Shown here one piece after another: positions 8,591 through 17,054 of a stretch of DNA of 64,000 nt. Position numbers and translations under genes: made by a program. Numbering within the stretch: the first letter of the stretch is position 1; each line of letters starts with the position of its first letter. Under the pieces are notes generated by a model. It was not told where the DNA came from. It worked only from the letters and a program-made list of their open reading frames with translations, and did no database searches. The DNA is taken from assembly GCF_000969985.1 (NCBI RefSeq), contig NZ_CP009526.1, positions 62,001 to 126,000 on the forward strand, in the 5' to 3' direction. The stretch is from Methanosarcina barkeri str. Wiesmoor. Its GTDB lineage: Archaea > Halobacteriota > Methanosarcinia > Methanosarcinales > Methanosarcinaceae.

Positions 8591-10144
8591 TTACTTATAA
8601 GCCTCAATAAGAGGTTTAACTCCCCTCTGATCTCCAATTTCAATAAGAATTAAAGCTGTTTCAGCTCTTATTTTCGTGTCTTCCGTTTTCAAATTTTCTA
8701 TAAGGGGATCAACAGCCAATTCTCCCATATCTATGAGAGCTTCTCTGGCGATAGCCCCAAACTCTTGATCTCCCAGTTTTCCTACAAGCATCTTTGCAGT
8801 TTCCTGGTCCCTTGTTTTGCTAAGCGCAAGAAAAGCTGCATTTCTAATATTTGCATCCATAGTTTTGTCCTCAAACGCCTGTTTGAGCTTTTCTACAGCT
8901 TTTGGATCTTTTATATTCCCCAGGGCTGAAGTTGCCGCTGTCCTGACTTCAAGCTCCTCTTCCTTATCGTTCAATATGCCGATTAAAGTCTCAGTAGAGT
9001 TCGTGCTCCCGATTTCTCCAAGGGCAAGGATAGCGCTTTTTCGGACATCAGTGTTTGCGTTCAAGGAATTACTTTTTTGCCCTTCTGTACTCTTTCCGGT
9101 TTTCAGGGTTTCTATTAGGGGTTCTACCGCGTTCTCGTTTCCTATTTCTCCAAGCGCAAGAGCTGCACTACTTCTTACTTTGATTCTCTGGTCTCTCAAT
9201 CTATCTATAATATAGGGTACTGAATTTTCGTCTCCTATTCTCGCAAGCGCAATTGCAGAGCCGCCTTTAACATATTCATTATCACCGTCTTTCATTTCTT
9301 TTCTTAGAACGTCTACTGCCTTTTCGTCTCCAATCTTTCCAAGTGCAATCGCTGCACTGGCTTGTGCTGGCGGATAATCTCTCATCAGAATTGCAAGTAT
9401 GGGATCTACTGCAGCTTTTTCTCTCATTTCTCCAAGAGCCATCATAGCTGCAACTCTTGTGCTTCCTTTGTTGCTTTTAAGAGCTTTAATAAGTTTTTCG
9501 GTTTCACTTCCTGGTTCTTCAGGTCCAAAGTCTGAAAGCGCAAAAGGAACATAGAGACTTGAATTCTGTATTTCTGATTTAAGAGCTCTCTCAAAAGCGT
9601 TTGTTTCTCCTCTATTTCTCGACCTGGCGGAGTCCATAGCAATAGAATCTGCAATGTACTTTCTTGTGGCTGCATCTTTTTCTTCGATGGCCTGCAGGAT
9701 ATTCTCTGAGAGTCCTTGTTTCCATTCTTCAGCTTCACTTTCGTTTGCAGCCTTATTCGAAGCTTCAATTTTCTCAAAGTTTTCGGAAAGGATATTTTCT
9801 GCTCTGTCATCTCCGGTTTCGAGAAGCGCGAGAAGCATGTAACTGTTTATTTCTTCCGAACTAGAATTATTTGACTCGATTTTATCAACAAGACCATTTG
9901 CCGCAGGGCCACCAAGCTTCCCAAGCTCAGCTGCAGCATTCAATCTCGCTTCATGGTTGCCGGCTTCCAGCCTATTTGTGAGATTTACGATTGAATTACT
10001 GCTTGAAATTCCAGCTCCGGTCTGTGTGTATGTTTCATTTCCCCTGACTTCCATAAACCTATCACTATTTGCAAGAAGCGAAAAAAATATAGAAAGAGTG
10101 ATAAGTGCAAATAAAAGAGAGACTCTCCATCGAACTCCGGACAT
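8591..10144 (-). CDS. exported HEAT-repeat (PBS-lyase type) protein
   Basis: The 517-residue protein starts with a hydrophobic segment (VSLLFALITLSIFFSLLA) that acts as signal peptide or membrane anchor. From about residue 210 to the end it is made of HEAT-like helical repeats, each with the pattern ALGEIGDENAVEPLIE; at least nine can be counted. The N-terminal third has more diverged repeats and acidic linkers. HEAT solenoids usually serve as protein-binding scaffolds. No catalytic motif is visible and no function can be assigned. The gene ends 114 bases from the convergent transporter operon, and its start is divergent from nothing: the next minus-strand gene, tyrA, ends upstream at 10229. 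Similar proteins are common in Methanosarcina. The family call is secure; the role is unknown. Confidence 0.85.
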   Translation of the reverse strand: MSGVRWRVSLLFALITLSIFFSLLANSDRFMEVRGNETYTQTGAGISSSNSIVNLTNRLEAGNHEARLNAAAELGKLGGPAANGLVDKIESNNSSSEEINSYMLLALLETGDDRAENILSENFEKIEASNKAANESEAEEWKQGLSENILQAIEEKDAATRKYIADSIAMDSARSRNRGETNAFERALKSEIQNSSLYVPFALSDFGPEEPGSETEKLIKALKSNKGSTRVAAMMALGEMREKAAVDPILAILMRDYPPAQASAAIALGKIGDEKAVDVLRKEMKDGDNEYVKGGSAIALARIGDENSVPYIIDRLRDQRIKVRSSAALALGEIGNENAVEPLIETLKTGKSTEGQKSNSLNANTDVRKSAILALGEIGSTNSTETLIGILNDKEEELEVRTAATSALGNIKDPKAVEKLKQAFEDKTMDANIRNAAFLALSKTRDQETAKMLVGKLGDQEFGAIAREALIDMGELAVDPLIENLKTEDTKIRAETALILIEIGDQRGVKPLIEAYK

Positions 10145-10228
10145 TACATTATCTTTTTTTTTATTGTTTATATTACTTTCTCTCTTTATTAATACAGATA
10201 GCCCGGGTTTTTAAGGAGAAAGTTTTTT

Positions 10229-11746
10229 TCATCTTTTTGGCTCAGTTTTTTCTATTTGTTTCAGATTTTTCTCTCTTATTCTGCACCCAAGACCGCAAAG
10301 GAGTGATGTAACATCAGCTTCAACAGAATTAGCATCACAATCCCCAAAAACCGTTATCCTGTAAGTAACTCCGAGCCTTTTTGCTTCTTCTCTTTCTTTT
10401 TCAGTTTCTATTCTGTTAAATTCTTTATAATCTCCCCGATTAATCCTTTTGTGATCTCCCTGATTAACTCCTTTATAGATATCACTTATTTCGCAGGCTG
10501 CAAGCTGTTTGTTAGTATTTATAGCGTTAAGTATAACTTCAGGGTCAGCCCCTTCAGGGATAAGGACTGAAATATCCCTGGTAGAATGTTCAAGGTTTTC
10601 TTTTCTCCATTCCCACAATTCGGATTCCGAAAGCATGCGAAGATTTTCAAGCTTGAGTTTTACAAACTTGTTTTTTATATGAGGGGAAGTACCTTTTGAT
10701 ACCATCTTTGTAAGGACAATCTCATCTGGTCCTGCTTTTCCCAGGATGCCTACATGGATTTTTCCGGAATAAAAATGGGAAAAGCCACAGACCTTTCCAA
10801 CAGAGTTCAGAATGGTCTCGTATTCAGTTATTCTGGAATTAATCAGTTTGTCCGATTTACGCAGGGCATGAGCCGTATCGCCGTACTTACGAGCAGCAGA
10901 TTTCATTTTTTTCACAAAACTTTCTTCGTCATGGGCTCGCACCAGCCTTGAGAGTTCTTCACATTCCCTGATAAATGCGTCATGAACTTCCAGAACTCCG
11001 GGATTTTCCATCTGGATAAGGGCATACAGATAGGGGTTCTGGCCAAGAATCCTGCCTACAAAGTCCAGCATTATGGCGTAGACCGGGCTTACGAATTTTC
11101 TAGATTTTTTTATATCGAAATCTAACCTGTCAATGGTCGTTCCTATGGTAATATAGGCGAAGTGGGTAAGCCCCTGTACAACCGAAACAAGCCTGTCGTG
11201 TTCGGCTGCCGTAGTAATTTCAACATGTGCCCCCCCTTCCTCAAAAAGCTCTCTTATTACCGGGAACCACTTTTCCGAACGTCCCTTTACAGGGACGAGA
11301 ATGACAGTTTGCCCTCTGATAGTAGGAATTGTCGGGCCGAACATAGGATGTGTGCCGAGAATTTCCACATCTGAAGGGGCGAATTTTTTCATAGCTTCCA
11401 CAGGCTTTACTTTAATGGAAGTAAAGTCCATAAGCAGACTTCCAGATTTCATTTTCGGGGCAAATTCCGCAATAGTCTCTTCAGTTACATTGATTGGCAC
11501 CGAGACTATTAATATGTCACTTTCCGGAACAGCTTTTTCGAGATCCGAGGCAAAAGGAACTCCTAATTTGCTTGCAATCTCTGTTTTCCCACCTTTTCCC
11601 CAGACTGTAACTTCGTAGCCTTTTTGCTTGAAAAAACGGGTAAACCATTGTCCCATCTCCCCAGTTCCACCAAGGATCAGCACCTTCGTTTTTTCAGGTT
11701 TTTGATCTGTATTGACCTGACTCCCTGGTTTCAGATTAGCACTCAA
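10229..11746 (-). CDS. tyrA: prephenate dehydrogenase with long C-terminal extension
   Basis: The enzyme makes 4-hydroxyphenylpyruvate from prephenate with NAD(P)+, the committed step to tyrosine. The nucleotide-binding motif LILGGTGEMGQW is at about residues 24-35, and TyrA features such as LGTHPMFGPT and the GLTHF segment follow. At 505 residues the protein is much longer than a minimal TyrA (about 280-370). The extra C-terminal part, from about residue 330, includes a possible ACT-like segment near the end (YRITVFGDCDANSVEADV). An internal near-repeat (NQGDHKRINRGDYKEFNR) lies before it. Such a domain could bind tyrosine for feedback control, which is inference. Its start overlaps the aroE stop by four bases, so it is the last gene of the shikimate operon. 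Confidence 0.88.
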   Translation of the reverse strand: MSANLKPGSQVNTDQKPEKTKVLILGGTGEMGQWFTRFFKQKGYEVTVWGKGGKTEIASKLGVPFASDLEKAVPESDILIVSVPINVTEETIAEFAPKMKSGSLLMDFTSIKVKPVEAMKKFAPSDVEILGTHPMFGPTIPTIRGQTVILVPVKGRSEKWFPVIRELFEEGGAHVEITTAAEHDRLVSVVQGLTHFAYITIGTTIDRLDFDIKKSRKFVSPVYAIMLDFVGRILGQNPYLYALIQMENPGVLEVHDAFIRECEELSRLVRAHDEESFVKKMKSAARKYGDTAHALRKSDKLINSRITEYETILNSVGKVCGFSHFYSGKIHVGILGKAGPDEIVLTKMVSKGTSPHIKNKFVKLKLENLRMLSESELWEWRKENLEHSTRDISVLIPEGADPEVILNAINTNKQLAACEISDIYKGVNQGDHKRINRGDYKEFNRIETEKEREEAKRLGVTYRITVFGDCDANSVEADVTSLLCGLGCRIREKNLKQIEKTEPKR

Positions 11747-12585
11747 ACCTGCAAAGCCTCCAAAACCGTTTTTTTCATAAGTTCGACTGGAGGTTCGATT
11801 CCTGTCCAGAGCTTGAAAGCTTCAGCTCCCTGGTAGACAAGCATTAAGACTCCACTCACAGTCTTTGCGCCTGAAGCTTTTGCTTCTCTTAAGAGCCTGG
11901 TTTCCAGGGGATTATAGACAATATCAAAAACAGTAAGGTCAGGGTGGAGATCTTCTGCTGTGGCAATCGCAGTATCTACATTAGGGTGCATTCCAAGAGT
12001 CGTAGTGTTGATCAGGATATTGGCATCCTGCAACAAGTTTTTTAATCCGGAGAGCCCTTTCCCAGTTACGTTTCCAGAAAGGGATGCAGCTGAGATATCT
12101 TTTGCAAGCTCGATTGCCCTTCCTTCGGTACGGTTTACTATTGTGATTTCAGCGCCATCGGCTGCAAGCTGAAAAGCAATGGATCTTGCTGCTCCACCTG
12201 CACCTGTAACTACGATTTTAGACCCCTCCATTTCCACTGCAGAATTCTGAAGTGCCTGCTTTGCTCCTAGTCCGTCCGTGTTGTACCCTTTTATTTCTCC
12301 GGTTTCCCCGAAAACGATAGTGTTTACAGCTCCTATTTTTTCGGCCAGTGGGTCCGGTTTTATGCAGTCAAGTTTCAAGGCTGTCTCTTTTAAGGGCACT
12401 GTCAGATTCAACCCTCCGAACCCCATAGCTTCAGCCCCAAGAATTGCTTTTTCCAGTTTTTCGGGTTTCACCCTGAAAGCGTGATAGATACAGTCCATTC
12501 CAAGGGCTGAAAAAGCTGCATTATGCATTGCAGGAGAAAGGGAATGAGCTATAGGGTCTCCAAATACGCCAAAAACTTGCTTCAT
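11743..12585 (-). CDS. aroE: shikimate dehydrogenase
   Basis: AroE reduces 3-dehydroshikimate to shikimate with NADPH. The 280-residue length is standard. The substrate-binding SLSPAMHNAAF motif lies near the N-terminus, the catalytic lysine is in LTVPLKE, NTDG follows, and the Rossmann motif is VTGAGGAARS around residue 125. NRT at the end of the second beta strand is consistent with NADP preference. Start and stop overlap the neighbouring aroD and tyrA genes by four bases each, a sign of translational coupling in the operon. Confidence 0.93.
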   Translation of the reverse strand: MKQVFGVFGDPIAHSLSPAMHNAAFSALGMDCIYHAFRVKPEKLEKAILGAEAMGFGGLNLTVPLKETALKLDCIKPDPLAEKIGAVNTIVFGETGEIKGYNTDGLGAKQALQNSAVEMEGSKIVVTGAGGAARSIAFQLAADGAEITIVNRTEGRAIELAKDISAASLSGNVTGKGLSGLKNLLQDANILINTTTLGMHPNVDTAIATAEDLHPDLTVFDIVYNPLETRLLREAKASGAKTVSGVLMLVYQGAEAFKLWTGIEPPVELMKKTVLEALQV

Positions 12586-13310
12586 TCGAGCAGCTCCAAT
12601 ATCTTCTTTACTTCGTCTACCTGAAATTGCCCGGGCGCGGCAGAAACTTCACTATTAACAGCCGCATATGTCAGGACCGAACCGTAGAAAGGAGCAATTA
12701 CCCTTGTATGTTTTCCAAGCCTACCCATGGCAATCGTACATACAGCATTTCCTGCCTCCCTGGCATCCAGTGCAACTCTTAACAGGTTAAGTACGTCTCT
12801 TCTCGATTGCGGCATAACAGCAAGTTTCGCAATATCTGCCCCTGCCAGAAATGCCTCTTCCAGAATAGTTTTCATTTCCTGAAAAGCCGGAGTCCTTGAA
12901 AAGTCATGGGAAGAAACGATTACAGTTTTTCCGTGGGCTTTTGCCGCTTTTATTACCTGGTCTCTTGCTTCTCTCCCAGCAGAGAGCTCTATGTCTACTG
13001 CATCTGGCCCGTCTTTCAGGGAAATGAGATTTGTAAGAAGTTCAATTCTATCGGCCTCTTTTCCTTCCCATTTTCCTCCTTCCGTAATTGAGCGATTTGT
13101 GAGAATTACCGGAAGTCCGGTTTCGGATTTTACTTTTCTGATTGTTTCTGCAGCTGTTTCCAGGTCCCTGATCCCAAGCAAATCAAGCCGAATTTCGAGA
13201 AGGTCGGCCCCCATTTTGGCGGCCTTTCTTGAAATTTCAAGGGATTTTTCAAGGATTACTGCTACAACGGCAGCTTTTTTCTCAAGGTCAAGCTGGCCAA
13301 TATGAATCAT
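12582..13310 (-). CDS. aroD: 3-dehydroquinate dehydratase, type I
   Basis: AroD removes water from 3-dehydroquinate through a Schiff base. Visible type I motifs are LEIRLDLL, the GGKWEG segment, IVSSHDF with the catalytic histidine, ADIAKLAVMPQS with the Schiff-base lysine, and the C-terminal FQVDEVKKIL. The reading frame is open to an ATG at 13382, but the ATG at 13310 (protein MIHIGQLDLE...) has a ggag box seven bases upstream and gives a usual length of 242 residues, so it is chosen. The gene lies between DHQ synthase II and aroE in pathway order. Confidence 0.92.
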   Translation of the reverse strand: MIHIGQLDLEKKAAVVAVILEKSLEISRKAAKMGADLLEIRLDLLGIRDLETAAETIRKVKSETGLPVILTNRSITEGGKWEGKEADRIELLTNLISLKDGPDAVDIELSAGREARDQVIKAAKAHGKTVIVSSHDFSRTPAFQEMKTILEEAFLAGADIAKLAVMPQSRRDVLNLLRVALDAREAGNAVCTIAMGRLGKHTRVIAPFYGSVLTYAAVNSEVSAAPGQFQVDEVKKILELLE

Positions 13311-13411
13311 TGTTTGCTCCGGTTTTTGTTTTCTGCTGATGAACGTTTCTTCTTCCGTTTTTGTCTTTCCGCTGATGACCATTTCTTTTCAGGAGTTTTT
13401 CATTTAGGAGG

Positions 13412-14563
13412 TTATTTCTCTATTATCGTTTCTTCGATTTTTTTACCGAAATGCCTGGCTCCCTCTTCCAGGCGAACCAGAACCTCATCTCCTTTCTTGA
13501 GTTTGGCGACTGAAATCGGATTTCCGTCTTTTCCAACCAGCTTGATAGTTTCGGCATTTTGCAGGATTGCGCTCAGAGTGCGATTGCCTGCTTTTGCTTC
13601 AATAAGCATAAGAGGACGGCTTTCAATCTTGACCCTGCCCACAAACCCTTCTCTCTGCCTCCCTTTTGAATCGATTATTGTTACCGCATCTCCGGTTCGA
13701 AGTTCCGAGAGGTAGCGGGTTTTATCTCCAATTTTTATATAAGAGTGAACCGCACCTGCATTTACTCTGAATGGGCGGGCTGCAACATATGGGCTGTCAT
13801 CGGATTCGGAATTTACAAGGAACATCCCGCTTGCCTGAGAACCTATGAGCATGCCTTCTCCCTTCTGCATAAGATTGCATGTGTCCACACAGACTCTATC
13901 TCCCATTCCAAGAGGTTCGACCCGGGTTATAACCGCAGACTCAAGCTCAGTTCTTTCATTTTCCATCTCCCTTGCAGCCTGGATGGTATCTTTAATTTCC
14001 TGGATGTTTCCACTGTTAAGAAGGACACCATCTGCTCCGGTTTCAAGGGTCTTGAAAGCCAGCCTTGCTTCTTCAGCATTTTTTACCCCGAAAATTATTT
14101 TTACGTCATAACGCTGAAGCTCAGCTATTAGGTTTTCCAGAGGAATAACCTTCCAGTCCGTGCCCGTTACAATCAGGAAGTCGCAGACTTTCCCCATCTC
14201 GGCTGCGAATTGCTCGTAGCGTTTGTCCTTGATTATAACATATCCGCCAACAGCTACTTCTTTATCCCTCAGAAGGGTTGCTGCGTTTATGTCAAGAGAA
14301 CCCTGAGTCTCAAGAGGTAAAGGTTTCGTTCCATCGCCTTCTCCTCTCTTCCCAACGACAATGATCTCAGCCCCGGATTTGTTGTCCCGGCCAAAAGTTG
14401 CTACTGGAATATTTCCCAGTTCCCTGACTTTCCCGACATCTCCTGGGTTTACAAGTACACAGTCGGCTCCTGATTCAAGACCTGTCGTAATTCTTTCTTT
14501 CTGTTGTTCCCATCCGCCTTCATCGGCTTTTATCCATACGCTTTTCTTCTTCAAAGGCTTCAA
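13412..14563 (-). CDS. 3-dehydroquinate synthase II (archaeal)
   Basis: The enzyme turns 2-amino-3,7-dideoxy-D-threo-hept-6-ulosonate (ADTH) into 3-dehydroquinate by NAD-dependent oxidative deamination. This is the archaeal route, which replaces the bacterial DAHP-AroB steps (MJ1249 family). The 383-residue protein shows the family's N-terminal VWIKADEGGWEQ and the conserved GDRVCVDTCNLMQKGEGMLIGS block, with the following SGMFLVNSE segment. It is not related in sequence to bacterial AroB. It lies directly downstream of ADTH synthase, and the pair together feeds AroD and AroE. About 100 bases separate it from the chosen aroD start. Confidence 0.92.
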   Translation of the reverse strand: MKPLKKKSVWIKADEGGWEQQKERITTGLESGADCVLVNPGDVGKVRELGNIPVATFGRDNKSGAEIIVVGKRGEGDGTKPLPLETQGSLDINAATLLRDKEVAVGGYVIIKDKRYEQFAAEMGKVCDFLIVTGTDWKVIPLENLIAELQRYDVKIIFGVKNAEEARLAFKTLETGADGVLLNSGNIQEIKDTIQAAREMENERTELESAVITRVEPLGMGDRVCVDTCNLMQKGEGMLIGSQASGMFLVNSESDDSPYVAARPFRVNAGAVHSYIKIGDKTRYLSELRTGDAVTIIDSKGRQREGFVGRVKIESRPLMLIEAKAGNRTLSAILQNAETIKLVGKDGNPISVAKLKKGDEVLVRLEEGARHFGKKIEETIIEK

Positions 14564-14651
14564 CCCCGGTACATTTTTTGTTTTTACTCAGGCCTTTTCC
14601 CTTTTTTAACTTCTGTTTTGGGTTCCGGTATTGCTTTTCAATATCTAGCTC

Positions 14652-15449
14652 TCACTTCAACTGCTCGAGGGCTTCTTCTACAGGTCTTCTATGATGTACG
14701 ATTTCGCAAATGGCCCGGGTGAGTCTAACAGGATCCTTGTGCTGGAAAACATTTCTTCCAATCGCAGCACCTCTGGCTCCGGCTTCCATCGCCCCGTCAA
14801 TCATCTCCAGGAGTTCTAGATCCGTTGAGGTTTTAGGCCCTCCTGCAATAACTACAGGTACAGGGCAGCCTCTGACAACGTCTCTGAAGCTGTCGGGGTC
14901 TCCGGTGTATACCGTTTTTACAACATCAGCACCGAGCTCGGCCCCGATCCTTGCAGCATGCGCTACATTTACAGGGTCGTGCGGATTTGTAATTTTTTTA
15001 CCTCTGGGGTACATCATAGTAAGGAGAGGCATACCCCATTCCGTACAGTCTCTGGAAATCTTGCCGAGCTGCTCAAGCTGGTCAGCTTCGGTTTCGGAGC
15101 CTATATTAATGTGCATGGAAACGGCATCGGCTCCCATTTTTATTACTTCCTCTACAGTACAGACCTGTACTTTGGCATTAGGGTCCGGGCTCAGGGAAGA
15201 AGAACCACTTATATGCACGATAAGACCTATATCGTGGCCGTATCCCCTGTGTCCGTATTTTACCATTCCTTTCTGCATAAGGACGGCGTTTGCTCCTCCT
15301 TCGGCAACTTTGTTTACCGTGTCAGTGATATTGATAAGCCCGTCAATAGGCCCATCTGAGATCCCATGGTCCATGGGAATAATGACCATGTTTCTGCTTT
15401 CCCGGTTCATCAGCCTTTCTATCCGTATCTTTTTACCGATTTCTGCCAT
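14652..15449 (-). CDS. ADTH synthase (2-amino-3,7-dideoxy-D-threo-hept-6-ulosonate synthase)
   Basis: This aldolase-fold enzyme (MJ0400 family) condenses 6-deoxy-5-ketofructose 1-phosphate with aspartate semialdehyde to give ADTH, the first dedicated step of archaeal aromatic synthesis. Class I aldolase features are visible: [13 protein letters not shown] near the N-terminus, the predicted Schiff-base lysine in [11 protein letters not shown], and the phosphate-binding AIGRNVFQ region at the end. The frame is open to 15470, but ATG 15449 has a perfect aaggag box six bases away and gives 265 residues, so it is preferred. It is the first gene of the minus-strand shikimate operon, and the palindromic promoter at 15510-15550 lies in front of it. 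Confidence 0.92.
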   Translation of the reverse strand: MAEIGKKIRIERLMNRESRNMVIIPMDHGISDGPIDGLINITDTVNKVAEGGANAVLMQKGMVKYGHRGYGHDIGLIVHISGSSSLSPDPNAKVQVCTVEEVIKMGADAVSMHINIGSETEADQLEQLGKISRDCTEWGMPLLTMMYPRGKKITNPHDPVNVAHAARIGAELGADVVKTVYTGDPDSFRDVVRGCPVPVVIAGGPKTSTDLELLEMIDGAMEAGARGAAIGRNVFQHKDPVRLTRAICEIVHHRRPVEEALEQLK

Positions 15450-15876
15450 TATAATCTCCTTCGAGTGCAAAATGCTCTTAAATTGTTGTTATATCTACTC
15501 AGAATTATCGTGCTAGTGTGTGACACATTAGCACACTACACCTATTTAAAGCTATTCCAACTAGCTACGAGACAGGTTATGCACTTTAATAGCAACGGAT
15601 ATTCTTGAACTTTTCTGTATACTAATGTACTATAATGATCATATCTGAAAGTCAACTAGTTGTTATGAGTAAAAGGTATCATTGAAAATACATTCCAGGT
15701 CAGAGGAAATATAGATTCAAGAAACGTACAGGACTCGAAGTCTCTTGACTACGAAAACAATTGTCAATTCTAAACTTTGAAAACATACAAGAATTAAAAT
15801 AGGATAAGACCGGCTAATAGAGTAAACTCAGAGCGTTAGAAAATACAATCATACTAAAACAGGAACTGAAGGAACT
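15450..15876. other. divergent intergenic region between ADTH synthase and guaAA
   Basis: Besides the shikimate promoter and palindrome there is no gene. The 290 bases before guaAA are AT-rich, with no convincing ribosome binding site other than the ggaactgaaggaact stretch just before ATG 15877. A direct repeat-like pair (agaaaatacaatcatactaaaac and gaaaacatacaagaattaaaatagg) is weak. Confidence 0.4.
15510..15550 (-). promoter_or_regulatory. shikimate operon promoter with overlapping palindromic operator
   Basis: On the minus strand a TATA box (tttaaata, 15543-15550) would place transcription start near 15520. Exactly there lies an inverted repeat: arms gtgctagtgtg (15510-15520) and cacattagcac (15524-15534), matching at 10 of 11 positions around a 3-base centre. 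A dimeric repressor bound here would block polymerase. The site lies some 60-100 bases before the ADTH synthase start. Identity of the regulator is unknown. The palindrome is seen directly; the operator role is inferred. Confidence 0.6.
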
Positions 15877-16446
15877 ATGAAAGAGCTGAAAATTCTTGTT
15901 GTTAATAACTACGGACAATTTTGTCATCTTATTCACCGGGCTGTCCGAGACCTTGACATGGACACGAAAATAATTCCCAATACAACGCCAATTGAGGATA
16001 TCCTGGCAGAGGAGCCGGACGGACTGATCCTGAGCGGTGGGCCGGAAATGGATAGGGCAGGTTTATGTTTCGATTACGTCCGGGAAATCGATCTCCCTAT
16101 TCTTGGAATCTGCCTCGGGCACCAGGCAATTGCCCTGGCATATGGAGGACACGTTCATTCAGGGAAAAAAGGCGGGTATGCAGAGGTTGAGGTAGAAGTG
16201 CTCGAAGAAGACGATATTCTGCGTGGACTCGGACCCAAGGCTACAGTCTGGGCTTCCCATGCAGATGAGGTTGCCATTTTGCCTGAGGGTTTTATTCATC
16301 TTGCCCGTTCTGATATCTGTGAAATTGAAGCCATGCGTCACCCGACAAAGCCGATTTATGGTGTGCAATGGCACCCTGAGGTTTCTCATACAGAGAAGGG
16401 AGAAGAACTGCTTACTAACTTCCTTGAAATTTGTGAAAAATATTAA
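15877..16446 (+). CDS. guaAA: GMP synthase, glutamine amidotransferase subunit A
   Basis: This subunit hydrolyses glutamine and passes ammonia to the separate ATP-pyrophosphatase subunit, which aminates XMP to GMP. In many archaea the two parts of GuaA are separate genes, and this 189-residue protein is only the class I glutaminase. The catalytic triad is visible: Cys79 in GICLGHQ, and His166 with Glu168 in WHPEVSH. The oxyanion motif LSGGPEM is near residue 53. The B subunit is not in the window. The start follows gaaggaact. Confidence 0.93.
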   Translation: MKELKILVVNNYGQFCHLIHRAVRDLDMDTKIIPNTTPIEDILAEEPDGLILSGGPEMDRAGLCFDYVREIDLPILGICLGHQAIALAYGGHVHSGKKGGYAEVEVEVLEEDDILRGLGPKATVWASHADEVAILPEGFIHLARSDICEIEAMRHPTKPIYGVQWHPEVSHTEKGEELLTNFLEICEKY

Positions 16447-16979
16447 GATCGATGTTAATTGTTGACATTAACAATTGGGCTTTGTAGAAATCCTCTAAAT
16501 TTTGATGTCTTTATTCTTAACTTTGATAGGATTTCTTCATAGTCAAAATGCAAAAAAATTAAAGTCAAATTAGACTTAACATAAATCATGAATGTAAAAG
16601 AATTTATTAAGCCAACGAAACAAAAAATCTATATTCTCATTATCTTAATAATAGGTTTGAACATTTTTCCCATTATTATAAAATTCTTTTCCACAATTTT
16701 TATCGCCAGGATGCTTGGTCCAGAAAAATATGCAGCTTTCTTGATTTTTAAAAGTACTAATATCCCATACATTCTAACTACAAACGTAATTTATTTTTTA
16801 TGGATTTATTTAATCGTCTCTATAATTGTAAATATCAGTAAAAAGAAATCTCTGCAAAAATCTTAATACCTACTTAATATCACCTACTTAATATCCTAAG
16901 CATGAATTAGTTTAAAATATTTGAATTAGGATTTCTCCATAGCCAACAATCGACATTGTCAATCGATATCAATCTTAGG
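16444..16979 (+). mobile_element. MITE-like segment bounded by imperfect inverted repeats
   Basis: About 50 bases at 16444-16494 and 16929-16979 match in inverted orientation with one gap. The outer parts share aagat-gat-t--attg and the inner parts share ggct-tg-agaaatcct (15 of 18 positions). A third copy of the inner word lies inverted at 16528-16544. The inner word resembles the terminal repeats of insertion sequences, so this looks like a small nonautonomous element or the relic of an IS. It encloses the 92-residue membrane ORF. No transposase remains. Boundaries are approximate. Confidence 0.45.
16588..16866 (+). CDS. small membrane protein of unknown function
   Basis: The 92-residue product has a basic N-terminus (KEFIKPTKQK), a first membrane helix (IYILIILIIGLNIFPIII), an amphipathic stretch with LGPEKYAAFLIF, a second helix (IYFLWIYLIVSIIV) and a Lys-rich end. 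I recognise no catalytic motif. Small two-helix proteins with a KPTK start occur in several Methanosarcina copies, as far as I recall. The ORF has no strong ribosome binding site. It lies inside a segment framed by inverted repeats, so it may be cargo of a mobile element. Coding status is likely but not certain. Confidence 0.55.
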   Translation: MNVKEFIKPTKQKIYILIILIIGLNIFPIIIKFFSTIFIARMLGPEKYAAFLIFKSTNIPYILTTNVIYFLWIYLIVSIIVNISKKKSLQKS

Positions 16980-17054
16980 AACGAAATATCCTGTAAATTT
17001 AGTGATTATAAAAGAGAAATAAACGCTATAATGATGAAAAATATCTTCGGGATA

